A program made the position numbers and the translations under genes. A stretch of 22,655 nucleotides of DNA from Acidobacteriota bacterium (GTDB taxonomy: Bacteria; Acidobacteriota; Terriglobia; Acidiferrales; UBA7541). Of the stretch, positions 7,737-15,034 are shown one piece after another. A model generated the notes under the pieces. It was not told the origin of the DNA. It saw only the letters and a program-made list of their open reading frames with translations, and made no database searches. Location of the stretch: contig QHYP01000020.1 in the NCBI GenBank assembly GCA_003224195.1, positions 1 to 22,655 on the forward strand. The letters are read 5' to 3'. The first letter of the stretch is position 1. Each line of letters opens with the position of its first letter.

Positions 7737-8581
7737 GCGCGACGCCTCCACTCCTTTCGCTCCGCCTTTCGGCCGATTATCCAAACAAGCCGAATGTGCT
7801 CCGCGACGTTTCCTTCGAGATGTACCCTGGGGAGATTCTTGGCCTGATCGGGCAGAGCGGCTCCGGGAAAAGCACGCTTGCGCTCGCAATCCTCAGGTTG
7901 CTGCATCTCCGTCGAGGCGGCCAGCGCGGCGAGATCTGGTTTCAAGGGCGCAGCCTGATGAGGCTCTCGGAGCGAGAGATGCGAGCCTTGCGCGGGCGTG
8001 AGCTTGGACTGGTGCTGCAAAGCCCGCTTTCCGCGCTCAACCCCGCGCTTCGGATTGGCACACAACTGGAAGAGGCTTGGCGGGCTCACGCCGATGGGTC
8101 GCGCGACGCGGTTCGCAGTGCGATCCTCGAAACGTTGTCGAGCGTCAGTTTGCCCGCCGAGGCGGCGCTCCTCCGGCGTTATCCCTCGCAACTCAGCGTG
8201 GGGCAGGCGCAGAGAGTGCTCATCGCCATGGCGATCTTGCACCGCCCCGCTCTTCTGATCGCGGATGAGCCGACCAGCGCACTCGATGTCATCACCCAGG
8301 CGGAAATTCTGCAGCTCTTTGTCCGGCTGAATCGCGAATTTCGAATCGCCATCCTGTACGTCTCCCACGACTTGCTTTCCGTCGCGTCCCTCTGTCACCG
8401 GATTGCCATCCTTCACGACGGCGAGATCGTTGAGTTAGACGCGGCGGAACAAATCTTGCGATCACCGCAGCATCCTTACACTCGACGTCTCATCTCCTCG
8501 CTCCCCAGTCATCCGATTGCGATGCGGGAAGAACTCGCTGTGGCAACTGATCAGGCTTGTGTGCCCGCGGAGCCCCGCTAA
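7733..8581 (+). CDS. ABC transporter ATPase (DppD/OppD-like)
   Basis: This 282-residue ATPase powers the importer. Visible motifs are Walker A GQSGSGKST (40-48), Q-loop region LGLVLQSPLSALNP, signature LSVGQ (154-158; usual form LSGGQ or LSGGM), Walker B LLIADEPTSALD with D178/E179, and H-loop YVSHD. Near the end HPYTRRLISSLP is the oligopeptide/dipeptide-type C-terminal motif. The GTG at 7733 is chosen because it overlaps the binding-protein stop (GTGA) and leads directly into the ATPase fold; the frame is open back to 7367 only as a shadow. Dpp/Opp systems usually have two ATPases (D and F). Only one is present here, so it either acts as a homodimer or pairs with a subunit encoded elsewhere. 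Confidence 0.9.
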   Translation: MSATPPLLSLRLSADYPNKPNVLRDVSFEMYPGEILGLIGQSGSGKSTLALAILRLLHLRRGGQRGEIWFQGRSLMRLSEREMRALRGRELGLVLQSPLSALNPALRIGTQLEEAWRAHADGSRDAVRSAILETLSSVSLPAEAALLRRYPSQLSVGQAQRVLIAMAILHRPALLIADEPTSALDVITQAEILQLFVRLNREFRIAILYVSHDLLSVASLCHRIAILHDGEIVELDAAEQILRSPQHPYTRRLISSLPSHPIAMREELAVATDQACVPAEPR

Positions 8582-8810
8582 CAAACCACCTCAGGATCAG
8601 GTCGCTCAACATGACCCCGGCGCGTTCGAGCGGTAGCGTGGGTCGCACAGGGTGAAGCAGCGCATCCCGGGGATGAGCGCGTACTACTTTGTCACCGTGC
8701 GGTAGGGCTGGAGTGCGCGAAAACGGGCCGGCCGATCCCTTAACCAGCCTGTGAATGGAGCTCTCCGCGGGTTTTTCGACAGCAACTATCATCAACACGG
8801 CGATAATCGG

Positions 8811-8824
8811 GTAAACTGGTTTAC
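8811..8824. promoter_or_regulatory. Palindrome GTAAAC-TG-GTTTAC in the ppdK leader
   Basis: The two 6-nt arms are perfectly complementary with a 2-nt centre, giving a 14-bp palindrome 127 nt before the PPDK start. A transcription-factor operator is plausible. A hairpin is not, because the loop would be too short. There is no support beyond symmetry and location. Confidence 0.35.
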
Positions 8825-8828
8825 TGTC

Positions 8829-8887
8829 CTCGATAATCTTCCCAGGGGGCTTCACGACTCCCGACGTTTCGGAAGACAGTTATCGAG
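8829..8887. repeat. Inverted repeat CTCGATAA / TTATCGAG upstream of ppdK
   Basis: CTCGATAA (8829-8836) and its perfect reverse complement TTATCGAG (8880-8887) are separated by 43 nt. They could be paired half-sites for a looping regulator or the base of an mRNA leader fold. An 8-nt match could also be chance. Confidence 0.25.
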
Positions 8888-8950
8888 AGAAAAGCTTCCT
8901 AATGCATGAGGCTCGAATTCATAACTTAGTTCCACAAAAAGGACAAATCC

Positions 8951-11692
8951 GTGAGCACTTACACGCTACCTGAAACGCACGAAGAGCCAGCCGGGGTGAG
9001 CCCCGTCAAGTACGTTTATTTTTTCGCCGATGGAAAAGCCGAAGGCAACGGCACGATGAAGAACGAGTTAGGGGGCAAAGGCGCAGGCTTGGCCGAGATG
9101 ACCAATGCCGGACTGCCGGTTCCTCCCGGCTTCACCATCCAGACAGAGGCATGCCGTGAGTACATGCGTAGTGGCGGAAAGGTGTCTCCTGAAGTCACGC
9201 ACCAGCTGGAAGACGCGCTCCGACGCCTGGAGCAACTGCAGAGTCAGAGGTTGGGCACAGGCGAAAACCCGCTACTGGTCAGCGTACGCTCCGGGGCAAA
9301 GTTCTCCATGCCGGGAATGATGGACACCATCCTCAACCTCGGGCTCAACGATCAGAGCGTGGAATCGCTGGCCCGGCGAAGCAACAATCCCCGCTTTGCT
9401 TACGATTCTTACCGGCGTCTCATCCAAATGTTCGGGAATGTCGTTCTTGAGATTCCCAAACTCGCTTTCGACGAAGTCTTCGACAAAAAGAAGAAACAGA
9501 AGAAGGCTAAGCTCGACACGGAGCTCGATGCCCGGGCTCTGAAGGAAGTGATTCAGGAATACAAGAAAGTTGTCAAGAAGCACGTCGGGCGGGACTTTCC
9601 CCAGGACCCGCGCGAACAGCTCATCATGGCTCGAGATGCCGTCTTCCGCTCCTGGAACAACCAGCGCGCGCAGACTTACCGGCGCATTAACAACATCGAT
9701 GACCTGCTCGGAACCGCCGTCAATGTGCAAGCAATGGTATTCGGGAATCTTGGCGAGACCAGCGGTACCGGCGTTGGCTTCACGCGTAATCCTGCAATCG
9801 GCTCGAAGGAGTTTTATGGCGAATTCCTGATGAATGCGCAGGGAGAAGATGTGGTGGCCGGCATCCGCACGCCGGTTCCGATTCTTGAACTGCAGAAGAT
9901 CATGCCGGAGGTTTACAAGCAGCTCCGCGAGATCACCACTCGCCTGGAAAAGCATTATCGCGACATGCAGGATTTCGAATTCACCATCCAGGACGGCAAG
10001 CTCTACATGCTGCAGACGCGGAATGGCAAGCGGACAGGACTAGCTGCCGTGCGCGTTGCCATTCAGATGGTGGAAGAGGGCCTGATCACAAAGGAAGAAG
10101 CGATCTTCCGCGTCGAACCCAACCAGCTTTACGACTTTTTGGTTCCACGATTGGATGAGAAGAAAGTGAAGATCGAAGTTCTCGCAACCGGCTTGCCGGC
10201 GTCCCCGGGCGCTGCCGTCGGGCAGATTGTGTTCACCGCGGATGAGGCGGTGGAAAAGGCGGGGCACGGCAGCAAGAGAAATCCCGTCATCCTGGTCAGA
10301 GCGGAAACTACTCCGGAAGATATTCACGGCATGGAAGTGGCTGCGGGCATTCTAACTTCGCGCGGCGGCATGACCAGTCATGCAGCGGTAGTCACGCGCG
10401 GTATGGGGAAGTGTTGTGTAGCAGGGGCGGGCGACATAGAAGTAAACGAGAAGGCTCGCGAGATGAGGGTGAAAGGCCAGGTATTCAGGCAGGGCGACTG
10501 GATTTCGCTCGACGGAACGACCGGCCGTGTAATCAAGGGCAAGCTCAATACCCTCGATGCAAAGCCCGATGATCCTGAACTGATGAAGTTCATGAGCTGG
10601 GCGGAGCCGTTCCGCAAACTGGGGGTGCGAGCCAACGCGGACATTCCACGAGATGCCATCCAGGCGCGTGCGTTTGGCGCCGAGGGCATCGGATTGTGTC
10701 GCACCGAGCACATGTTCTTCGCTGAGGACCGCATCCCTTACATGCGTGCCATGATTCTGACAGACAATGAGAAAGATCGCCGCGCGGCGCTGAAAAAACT
10801 GCTACCCATGCAGCGCGCCGATTTCATCGGCCTGTTTCGCGTAATGGATGGTCTGCCCGTAACCATTCGCCTCCTGGATCCGCCGCTGCACGAGTTCCTG
10901 CCCAAGCGCGAAGAACTGATGGTCGAGACCGCGGTGCTGGAAGCAACGAAGCCGCGCTCACCGAGGTTGAAAAAGTTGAAGGGCCTGCTCCGAAGGGTAG
11001 AGGAGCTACACGAGTTTAATCCCATGCTCGGACATCGCGGCTGCCGGCTAGGCATCACGTATCCCGAGATTACTGAGATGCAAGCGCGCGCAATTTTCGA
11101 GGCGGCCGTAGTCGTCGCGAAGGAAGGCGTCAAGCCCCACGCGGAGGTAATGATCCCGCTGACGGCCACGTTGAAGGAGATGGCCCATCAGGGCGGCATC
11201 GTTCGACGAGTGGCCGAAGAAGTCTTTAAGGAAAAGGGAGCGAAAGTGCATTACATGGTGGGGACGATGATCGAGTTGCCGCGAGCTGCGCTGATCGCGG
11301 ACGAGATCGCCAAGGAAGCCGAGTTCTTCAGCTTCGGCACCAATGACCTTACCCAGACCACGTTCGGGTTCTCGCGCGACGACGTGAACAAAGTGCTGCC
11401 GACCTATCTTGCGGAAGGCATCATCAAACAGGATCCCTTCGCCGTGATTGATCGCGACGGCGTGGGTGAATTGGTTCGCATCGCAATCGAACGCGGACGC
11501 AAGACCCGTTCCAATCTGGAGGTGGGAATTTGCGGCGAGCACGGCGGCGACCCGTCGTCGGTTGAGTTCTGCCATGCGGTTGGGATGGATTATGTTGCCT
11601 GTTCCCCATTTCGCGTGCTAACCGCGCGGCTCGCTGCGGCACAAGCCGGTGCGAGCGATAGGTTGAAGGCAGAGATCGGAAGGACAAAATAG
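8951..11692 (+). CDS. ppdK: Pyruvate, phosphate dikinase
   Basis: This 913-residue enzyme interconverts pyruvate + ATP + Pi and phosphoenolpyruvate + AMP + PPi in the cytoplasm. The ATP-grasp domain (about 20-360) contains ELGGKGAGLAEM and SVRSGAKFSMPGMMDT. The swivelling phosphohistidine domain carries RGGMTSHAAVVTRGMG with catalytic His477. The C-terminal PEP/pyruvate barrel (about 540-905) carries LGHRGCRLGI, SFGTNDLTQTT and GICGEHGGDPSS with the proton-donor cysteine Cys861. All key residues are present and the length is normal for the family. A lysine-rich insert (KKKKQKKAK, about 178-186) is unusual. The GTG start has AAGGA at good spacing. PPDK would supply PEP for gluconeogenesis; a link to the oxalate locus downstream is possible but unproven. 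Confidence 0.96.
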   Translation: MSTYTLPETHEEPAGVSPVKYVYFFADGKAEGNGTMKNELGGKGAGLAEMTNAGLPVPPGFTIQTEACREYMRSGGKVSPEVTHQLEDALRRLEQLQSQRLGTGENPLLVSVRSGAKFSMPGMMDTILNLGLNDQSVESLARRSNNPRFAYDSYRRLIQMFGNVVLEIPKLAFDEVFDKKKKQKKAKLDTELDARALKEVIQEYKKVVKKHVGRDFPQDPREQLIMARDAVFRSWNNQRAQTYRRINNIDDLLGTAVNVQAMVFGNLGETSGTGVGFTRNPAIGSKEFYGEFLMNAQGEDVVAGIRTPVPILELQKIMPEVYKQLREITTRLEKHYRDMQDFEFTIQDGKLYMLQTRNGKRTGLAAVRVAIQMVEEGLITKEEAIFRVEPNQLYDFLVPRLDEKKVKIEVLATGLPASPGAAVGQIVFTADEAVEKAGHGSKRNPVILVRAETTPEDIHGMEVAAGILTSRGGMTSHAAVVTRGMGKCCVAGAGDIEVNEKAREMRVKGQVFRQGDWISLDGTTGRVIKGKLNTLDAKPDDPELMKFMSWAEPFRKLGVRANADIPRDAIQARAFGAEGIGLCRTEHMFFAEDRIPYMRAMILTDNEKDRRAALKKLLPMQRADFIGLFRVMDGLPVTIRLLDPPLHEFLPKREELMVETAVLEATKPRSPRLKKLKGLLRRVEELHEFNPMLGHRGCRLGITYPEITEMQARAIFEAAVVVAKEGVKPHAEVMIPLTATLKEMAHQGGIVRRVAEEVFKEKGAKVHYMVGTMIELPRAALIADEIAKEAEFFSFGTNDLTQTTFGFSRDDVNKVLPTYLAEGIIKQDPFAVIDRDGVGELVRIAIERGRKTRSNLEVGICGEHGGDPSSVEFCHAVGMDYVACSPFRVLTARLAAAQAGASDRLKAEIGRTK

Positions 11693-11772
11693 ACAGTCAG
11701 GCAGACAGAAAGCCATCGAATACATCCAAATGTTGAGTGTACGCCGGCCCGCCTTCTTTCGAGGATCATCCC

Positions 11773-11853
11773 ATGCAATTAGATACTGAAGAGTCCGCAT
11801 TGCAGTACATGGATTACGCGCCCGCGGATTTGAATCCACAACCATCTCCCTAA
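11773..11853 (+). CDS. Possible 26-residue small protein downstream of ppdK
   Basis: ATG at 11773 opens a 26-codon frame to TAA at 11851 (MQLDTEESALQYMDYAP..., acidic, proline-rich end). GAGGA at 11761-11765 sits 7 nt before the ATG, a good Shine-Dalgarno. The same frame is open back to a GTG at 11737. The peptide has no signal or membrane segment and I recognise no family. It lies 80 nt after ppdK in the 203-nt convergent gap (11693-11895), which otherwise shows nothing. It may be spurious. Confidence 0.25.
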   Translation: MQLDTEESALQYMDYAPADLNPQPSP

Positions 11854-11895
11854 GGATCCTTCGATTTCTGCTTGCACCGGACATTTCTCAGTGGT

Positions 11896-12171
11896 CTAAG
11901 GATAAGCCAGCAGGCTGTAGGTCATACCGCTCAACCAAACCAGGAGAAAGGTCAAGGAAAGCCAGAACCCCAGCATCGACTCATTGTTCGGGAAGAGCTG
12001 CTGGTGCGCCCGGATCATCCGTGGGGCGTCAGAAAGTATTGAGAGCTTTCCTTTCTGAATGGGCCGGGCCTGGTAGACCATCTTGGCGATACGACAGAGA
12101 AAGAACAAGGTCACGATCGAGTTCAAGCTCGCTGCAACGAGAAAGACTAAGGTGAGCGCGTGCCCAAACAT
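11896..12171 (-). CDS. Small two-helix membrane protein, last gene of the oxalate operon
   Basis: This 91-residue protein has one hydrophobic segment at about 5-28 and another at about 67-88. They flank a basic, hydrophilic middle (RIAKMVYQARPIQKGKL and a following amphipathic part), so both termini are probably on the same side of the membrane. I do not recognise a family. A GAGGGA site precedes the ATG by about 9 nt. It starts 76 nt after the MFS carrier stop on the same strand and is probably co-transcribed, so an accessory role for that carrier or for membrane attachment of the oxidoreductase is conceivable. That is inferred from context only. Confidence 0.65.
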   Translation of the reverse strand: MFGHALTLVFLVAASLNSIVTLFFLCRIAKMVYQARPIQKGKLSILSDAPRMIRAHQQLFPNNESMLGFWLSLTFLLVWLSGMTYSLLAYP

Positions 12172-12247
12172 GCCTGGGTTCCCTCGACCGCCGTTTCGTT
12201 ACTCACAGCGAACGGGATGGCGTGAGGCGATTTGCTGCGAAGAATTC

Positions 12248-13828
12248 CTAACGCCCAGTTGCCGCCGGGGCTTTCGAGGGCGCCGCCGCTGCCCCACTGG
12301 CTTGCAGAGCAGAACCAAACTCCAGGGCCTGCGCGGCGGACGGCGCTTTCATCCGGCGCAGGACAAAAAAGGCGAGTGTGGCCGCGATCACGTCGAAGAC
12401 GATGGCGATGGCGAACACGCCCTGCCAGCCGGTCTTCGGCAACGTGAATTTAGCAGGAAACGGAGTCCAAACCGTGGGGACCACGGTGAGGACGAGGCCG
12501 TAGGTGACCAGCGCGCCGGCCACCGCAAGCAGCAAGGACTTCGTCTTTCGGCCAAGGTCCAGCTTAAGCGCCGTGGGAGCGAGGAAGAGCGCGAACAGCA
12601 CCAGAGCGCCGCCAATCACGAGCAGGATGTCGGCCCGGAAGTCGAAGGCCTTGCCCGCGGCCAGCGCGGACCCGATGGGCACAAACACGGAGGCTGTACC
12701 CTTGGCGGTGTAGAGGAACCCGTAGTTCGCGGTAGCGTGTTTGCGGCCGAAGAAATCTCCGGTAGTAGCCGGAAACAGCGAGAAGATTTCGCCCCAGCCG
12801 AAAAAGGTAAACGCGCTGAAAATGACGAAAAGCAAGGGGTTATGGGCGAACTTGATGAGCGCGAAAATGGCCAATGCTTCTAGACCGAACGCGAGAGTCA
12901 TCGTCTTCTCACGGCCGATGTGGTCGGAGACCCATCCCCAGAAGGGGCGGCAGAGCCCATTCACCAGACGGTCCGCGGACAGCGCGAACGTCAGCGCCGG
13001 CATGGTGAGCCACAGGAAGCTGACGGGGATCTTGTCAACCTTAAAGTCAACCGCCATTGGGTTGAGCTGGGCGACAGCCATCAAGCCCCCGGTCGCAACC
13101 ATGGCCATCATCACGTACATGAGCCAGAAATGCGGCGTAGCGGCCATTTGCCCGGACGTGAAGTCCACCGCGCTCTGCCGCTTCTTCACCTCTTCGCCGC
13201 CGCGTTTCCTCCATGTGGCGGGCAGCGAACCGGCGGGGGGCGCCTTCAAAAATAGCGCGGCGATGACGACCACGACGCCCTGGATGATGCCCCAGCGGAT
13301 GAAGGCGGCTTGGTAGCCCGCCGAGTTGATCATATTGGCGATGGGCGCAACGGTGAAAGCGGATCCCGCCCCGAAGCCAGCGGCCGTGAGCCCCGCCGCG
13401 AGCCCGCGGTGGTCGGGGAACCATTTTAGGGCGCTGCCGATTGCGGTGCCGTACACGATGCCGGCGCCCAGCCCCGAGAGGGCATAGGATCCATAGAGGG
13501 CGGTCAGCGACTCCGCTCTTCCGCTTGCGACCCAACCGAGCCCGGCCAGGACGCCTCCCAGCATGACGAGGAGCCTCGGTCCGAACTTGTCGACCAGCCA
13601 ACCCTCGAAGGGGACGAGCCAGGTCTCAAGGAGAACGAACACGGTGAACGTGACCTGGATGAGGGCCTGCTCCTGCCGCAGGTGTTTCTGGAGTGGCGGC
13701 ACGAAAAGCGTCCAACCGTACTGGAAGTTGGCCACCGCCACCATGCTGAGCACGCTGAAGAAGAGAATGATCCAACGATTGACTACCCGGGGGACAGCGG
13801 AGGCAATAGATGCGGATGCTACGCCCAC
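12248..13828 (-). CDS. MFS transporter of the oxalate/formate antiporter family
   Basis: This 526-residue inner-membrane carrier has about 12 hydrophobic segments and the usual loop motif after the second helix (GWLVDKFGPRLL, 76-87), repeated in the second half as GWVSDHIGRE (298-307). Arg294 (LCRPFWGW) and Lys376 (YTAKG) sit where I recall OxlT having its essential helix-8 arginine and helix-11 lysine, which bind the dicarboxylate. It is longer than OxlT because of an extended central loop (about 195-228) and about 60 extra C-terminal residues. The GTG start is backed by a perfect AGGAGGT. It follows the oxidoreductase beta gene by 129 nt on the same strand. Oxalate uptake is the best guess, though relatives carry formate, lactate or pyruvate. 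Confidence 0.87.
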   Translation of the reverse strand: MGVASASIASAVPRVVNRWIILFFSVLSMVAVANFQYGWTLFVPPLQKHLRQEQALIQVTFTVFVLLETWLVPFEGWLVDKFGPRLLVMLGGVLAGLGWVASGRAESLTALYGSYALSGLGAGIVYGTAIGSALKWFPDHRGLAAGLTAAGFGAGSAFTVAPIANMINSAGYQAAFIRWGIIQGVVVVIAALFLKAPPAGSLPATWRKRGGEEVKKRQSAVDFTSGQMAATPHFWLMYVMMAMVATGGLMAVAQLNPMAVDFKVDKIPVSFLWLTMPALTFALSADRLVNGLCRPFWGWVSDHIGREKTMTLAFGLEALAIFALIKFAHNPLLFVIFSAFTFFGWGEIFSLFPATTGDFFGRKHATANYGFLYTAKGTASVFVPIGSALAAGKAFDFRADILLVIGGALVLFALFLAPTALKLDLGRKTKSLLLAVAGALVTYGLVLTVVPTVWTPFPAKFTLPKTGWQGVFAIAIVFDVIAATLAFFVLRRMKAPSAAQALEFGSALQASGAAAAPSKAPAATGR

Positions 13829-13834
13829 AGATGC

Positions 13835-13841
13835 ACCTCCT
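13835..13841 (-). promoter_or_regulatory. Perfect ribosome-binding site of the MFS carrier
   Basis: The minus strand reads AGGAGGT followed by 6 nt and GTG at 13828. This fixes the GTG as the start and implies strong translation of the transporter. Confidence 0.75.
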
Positions 13842-13957
13842 CATTTAAATGGGGCCGCGAGAGTTTAGATCTTCCTGCTGATCCCTAGGAATGTGTGCTT
13901 CCCCGCCCCGCGGAGACGTGCAAAGCCGCCCTAGAGCCCGCTACCCGCCGTCAGAAC

Positions 13958-14986
13958 CTAGCGAGCGGCCGGGCTGTCAGCTTCGACCTCCTTTCGGAAG
14001 GGAATCACACCCGGAATCAGCCACTTCTCCCACATCTCGTCCACTTTGCTCTGAAAATAGTCAATGTCCTCATCTTTGAAGTGGGCAAATCTTCCTTGCT
14101 TCAGCAGGTATTCCCGCACCTGGCCGCGCTTATAGCGCCCTTCAGCGATCTCCTTTGTTTTGCCGTACAGTTTTACCACGCCCTCTTCCACCTCATAGAG
14201 CGGCCAGACTCCCGTGGTCACCGCCAACTCGCCCATCTCGTGGGAGAGGTACGGATCGTAATCCCAACCCTTGGGGCAGGGGTCTAAGGAATGAATAAAC
14301 GTGGGCCCGCCGATGGAGAGCGCCTTGCGCACGCAGTTCATGCCCTGCAGCGCATAAGACATGCACATGGTGGCGATGTACCGGCACGTTGGGTGACCCG
14401 CTGCCAGCATCCCGGCCATGTTCTTCTTCCACCGGTGATGCATGATCCTCTTCATCTTGCCGGGCGGGCTGAACGTGGTGTGCGCGCCGTAAGGCGTGCT
14501 TCCGGAAAGCTGAATATCGGTGTTTGCGTAGGACTCGTTGTCGTACATCAGAATCAGGCAGTTGTAATCGGGATGGGTCAGGGTTGCCGAAATGGCGGAA
14601 AGCCCCATATCGGCGCCTCCGCCGTCTCCGCAAAACGCGATCACGTTTATCGGCTCGTTCTTCATCTTGCCTTTGCGCATGAGGGCCTTTAGAGCCGCGG
14701 AAGTCCCCAGCGCCGCCGATCCGCTGCTCCCTAGTTGCGTGTGCATCCAGGGAATGACCCACGAGGTGCTGTAGTACGTTGTGTTGGCGACGTACATGCA
14801 CCCCGTGCTGCCGAGCACGATCGTCCGCGGGCCGGCGGCCTTGGCCATCATCTTCATCACCAGCGCCGATTCGCAGCCTTGGCAGGTGCGGTGCCCCGAC
14901 GTGAAGAATTCCTCCAGCGGAAGCTTCTTCACACCCTTGAAAGGATCGAGTTTCGGGATCGGCTGAACATCCGTAAGAGTTGCCAT
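13958..14986 (-). CDS. 2-oxoacid:ferredoxin oxidoreductase, TPP-binding beta subunit (probable oxalate oxidoreductase)
   Basis: This 342-residue subunit holds thiamine pyrophosphate and the proximal [4Fe-4S] cluster. The TPP/Mg motif begins GDGGGADMG (120-128) and ends with DNESYANT (149-156). Four cysteines fit the cluster ligands of PFOR-type enzymes: C35 and C38 (CQGC), C63 (STGCMY) and C237 (DPCPKGW). The ATG at 14986 is preferred because GGGAGGTGG lies about 4-8 nt upstream; a longer frame to 15025 adds 13 poor residues. It follows the alpha gene by 48 nt. The reaction inferred for the complex is oxalate to 2 CO2 with two electrons passed to ferredoxin, without coenzyme A. Pyruvate or another 2-oxoacid cannot be excluded from this subunit alone. 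Confidence 0.92.
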   Translation of the reverse strand: MATLTDVQPIPKLDPFKGVKKLPLEEFFTSGHRTCQGCESALVMKMMAKAAGPRTIVLGSTGCMYVANTTYYSTSWVIPWMHTQLGSSGSAALGTSAALKALMRKGKMKNEPINVIAFCGDGGGADMGLSAISATLTHPDYNCLILMYDNESYANTDIQLSGSTPYGAHTTFSPPGKMKRIMHHRWKKNMAGMLAAGHPTCRYIATMCMSYALQGMNCVRKALSIGGPTFIHSLDPCPKGWDYDPYLSHEMGELAVTTGVWPLYEVEEGVVKLYGKTKEIAEGRYKRGQVREYLLKQGRFAHFKDEDIDYFQSKVDEMWEKWLIPGVIPFRKEVEADSPAAR

Positions 14987-15034
14987 CTTCCACCTCCCTG
15001 CTGCCCCCCGCGAACGGGGAGACAACCGGACCCG

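Larger units (their letters stand above)
8582..8950 (+). other. 369-nt intergenic leader before ppdK
   Basis: No convincing gene lies here. A minus-strand frame (8490-8855) overlaps the ATPase 3' end and has no recognisable motif. The right half is AT-richer and contains the inverted repeats listed separately. The ribosome-binding site for ppdK is AAGGA at 8939-8943, 7 nt before the GTG start. No strong -35/-10 pair or rho-independent terminator for the ABC operon stands out. Confidence 0.5.

Noticed and set aside
8490..8855. 121-codon minus-strand frame between the ABC genes and ppdK
   Set aside because: Overlaps the ATPase 3' end, shows no family motif and has no evident ribosome-binding site.
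12083..12883. 266-codon plus-strand frame
   Set aside because: Antisense to the MFS carrier; highly charged and repetitive in composition.
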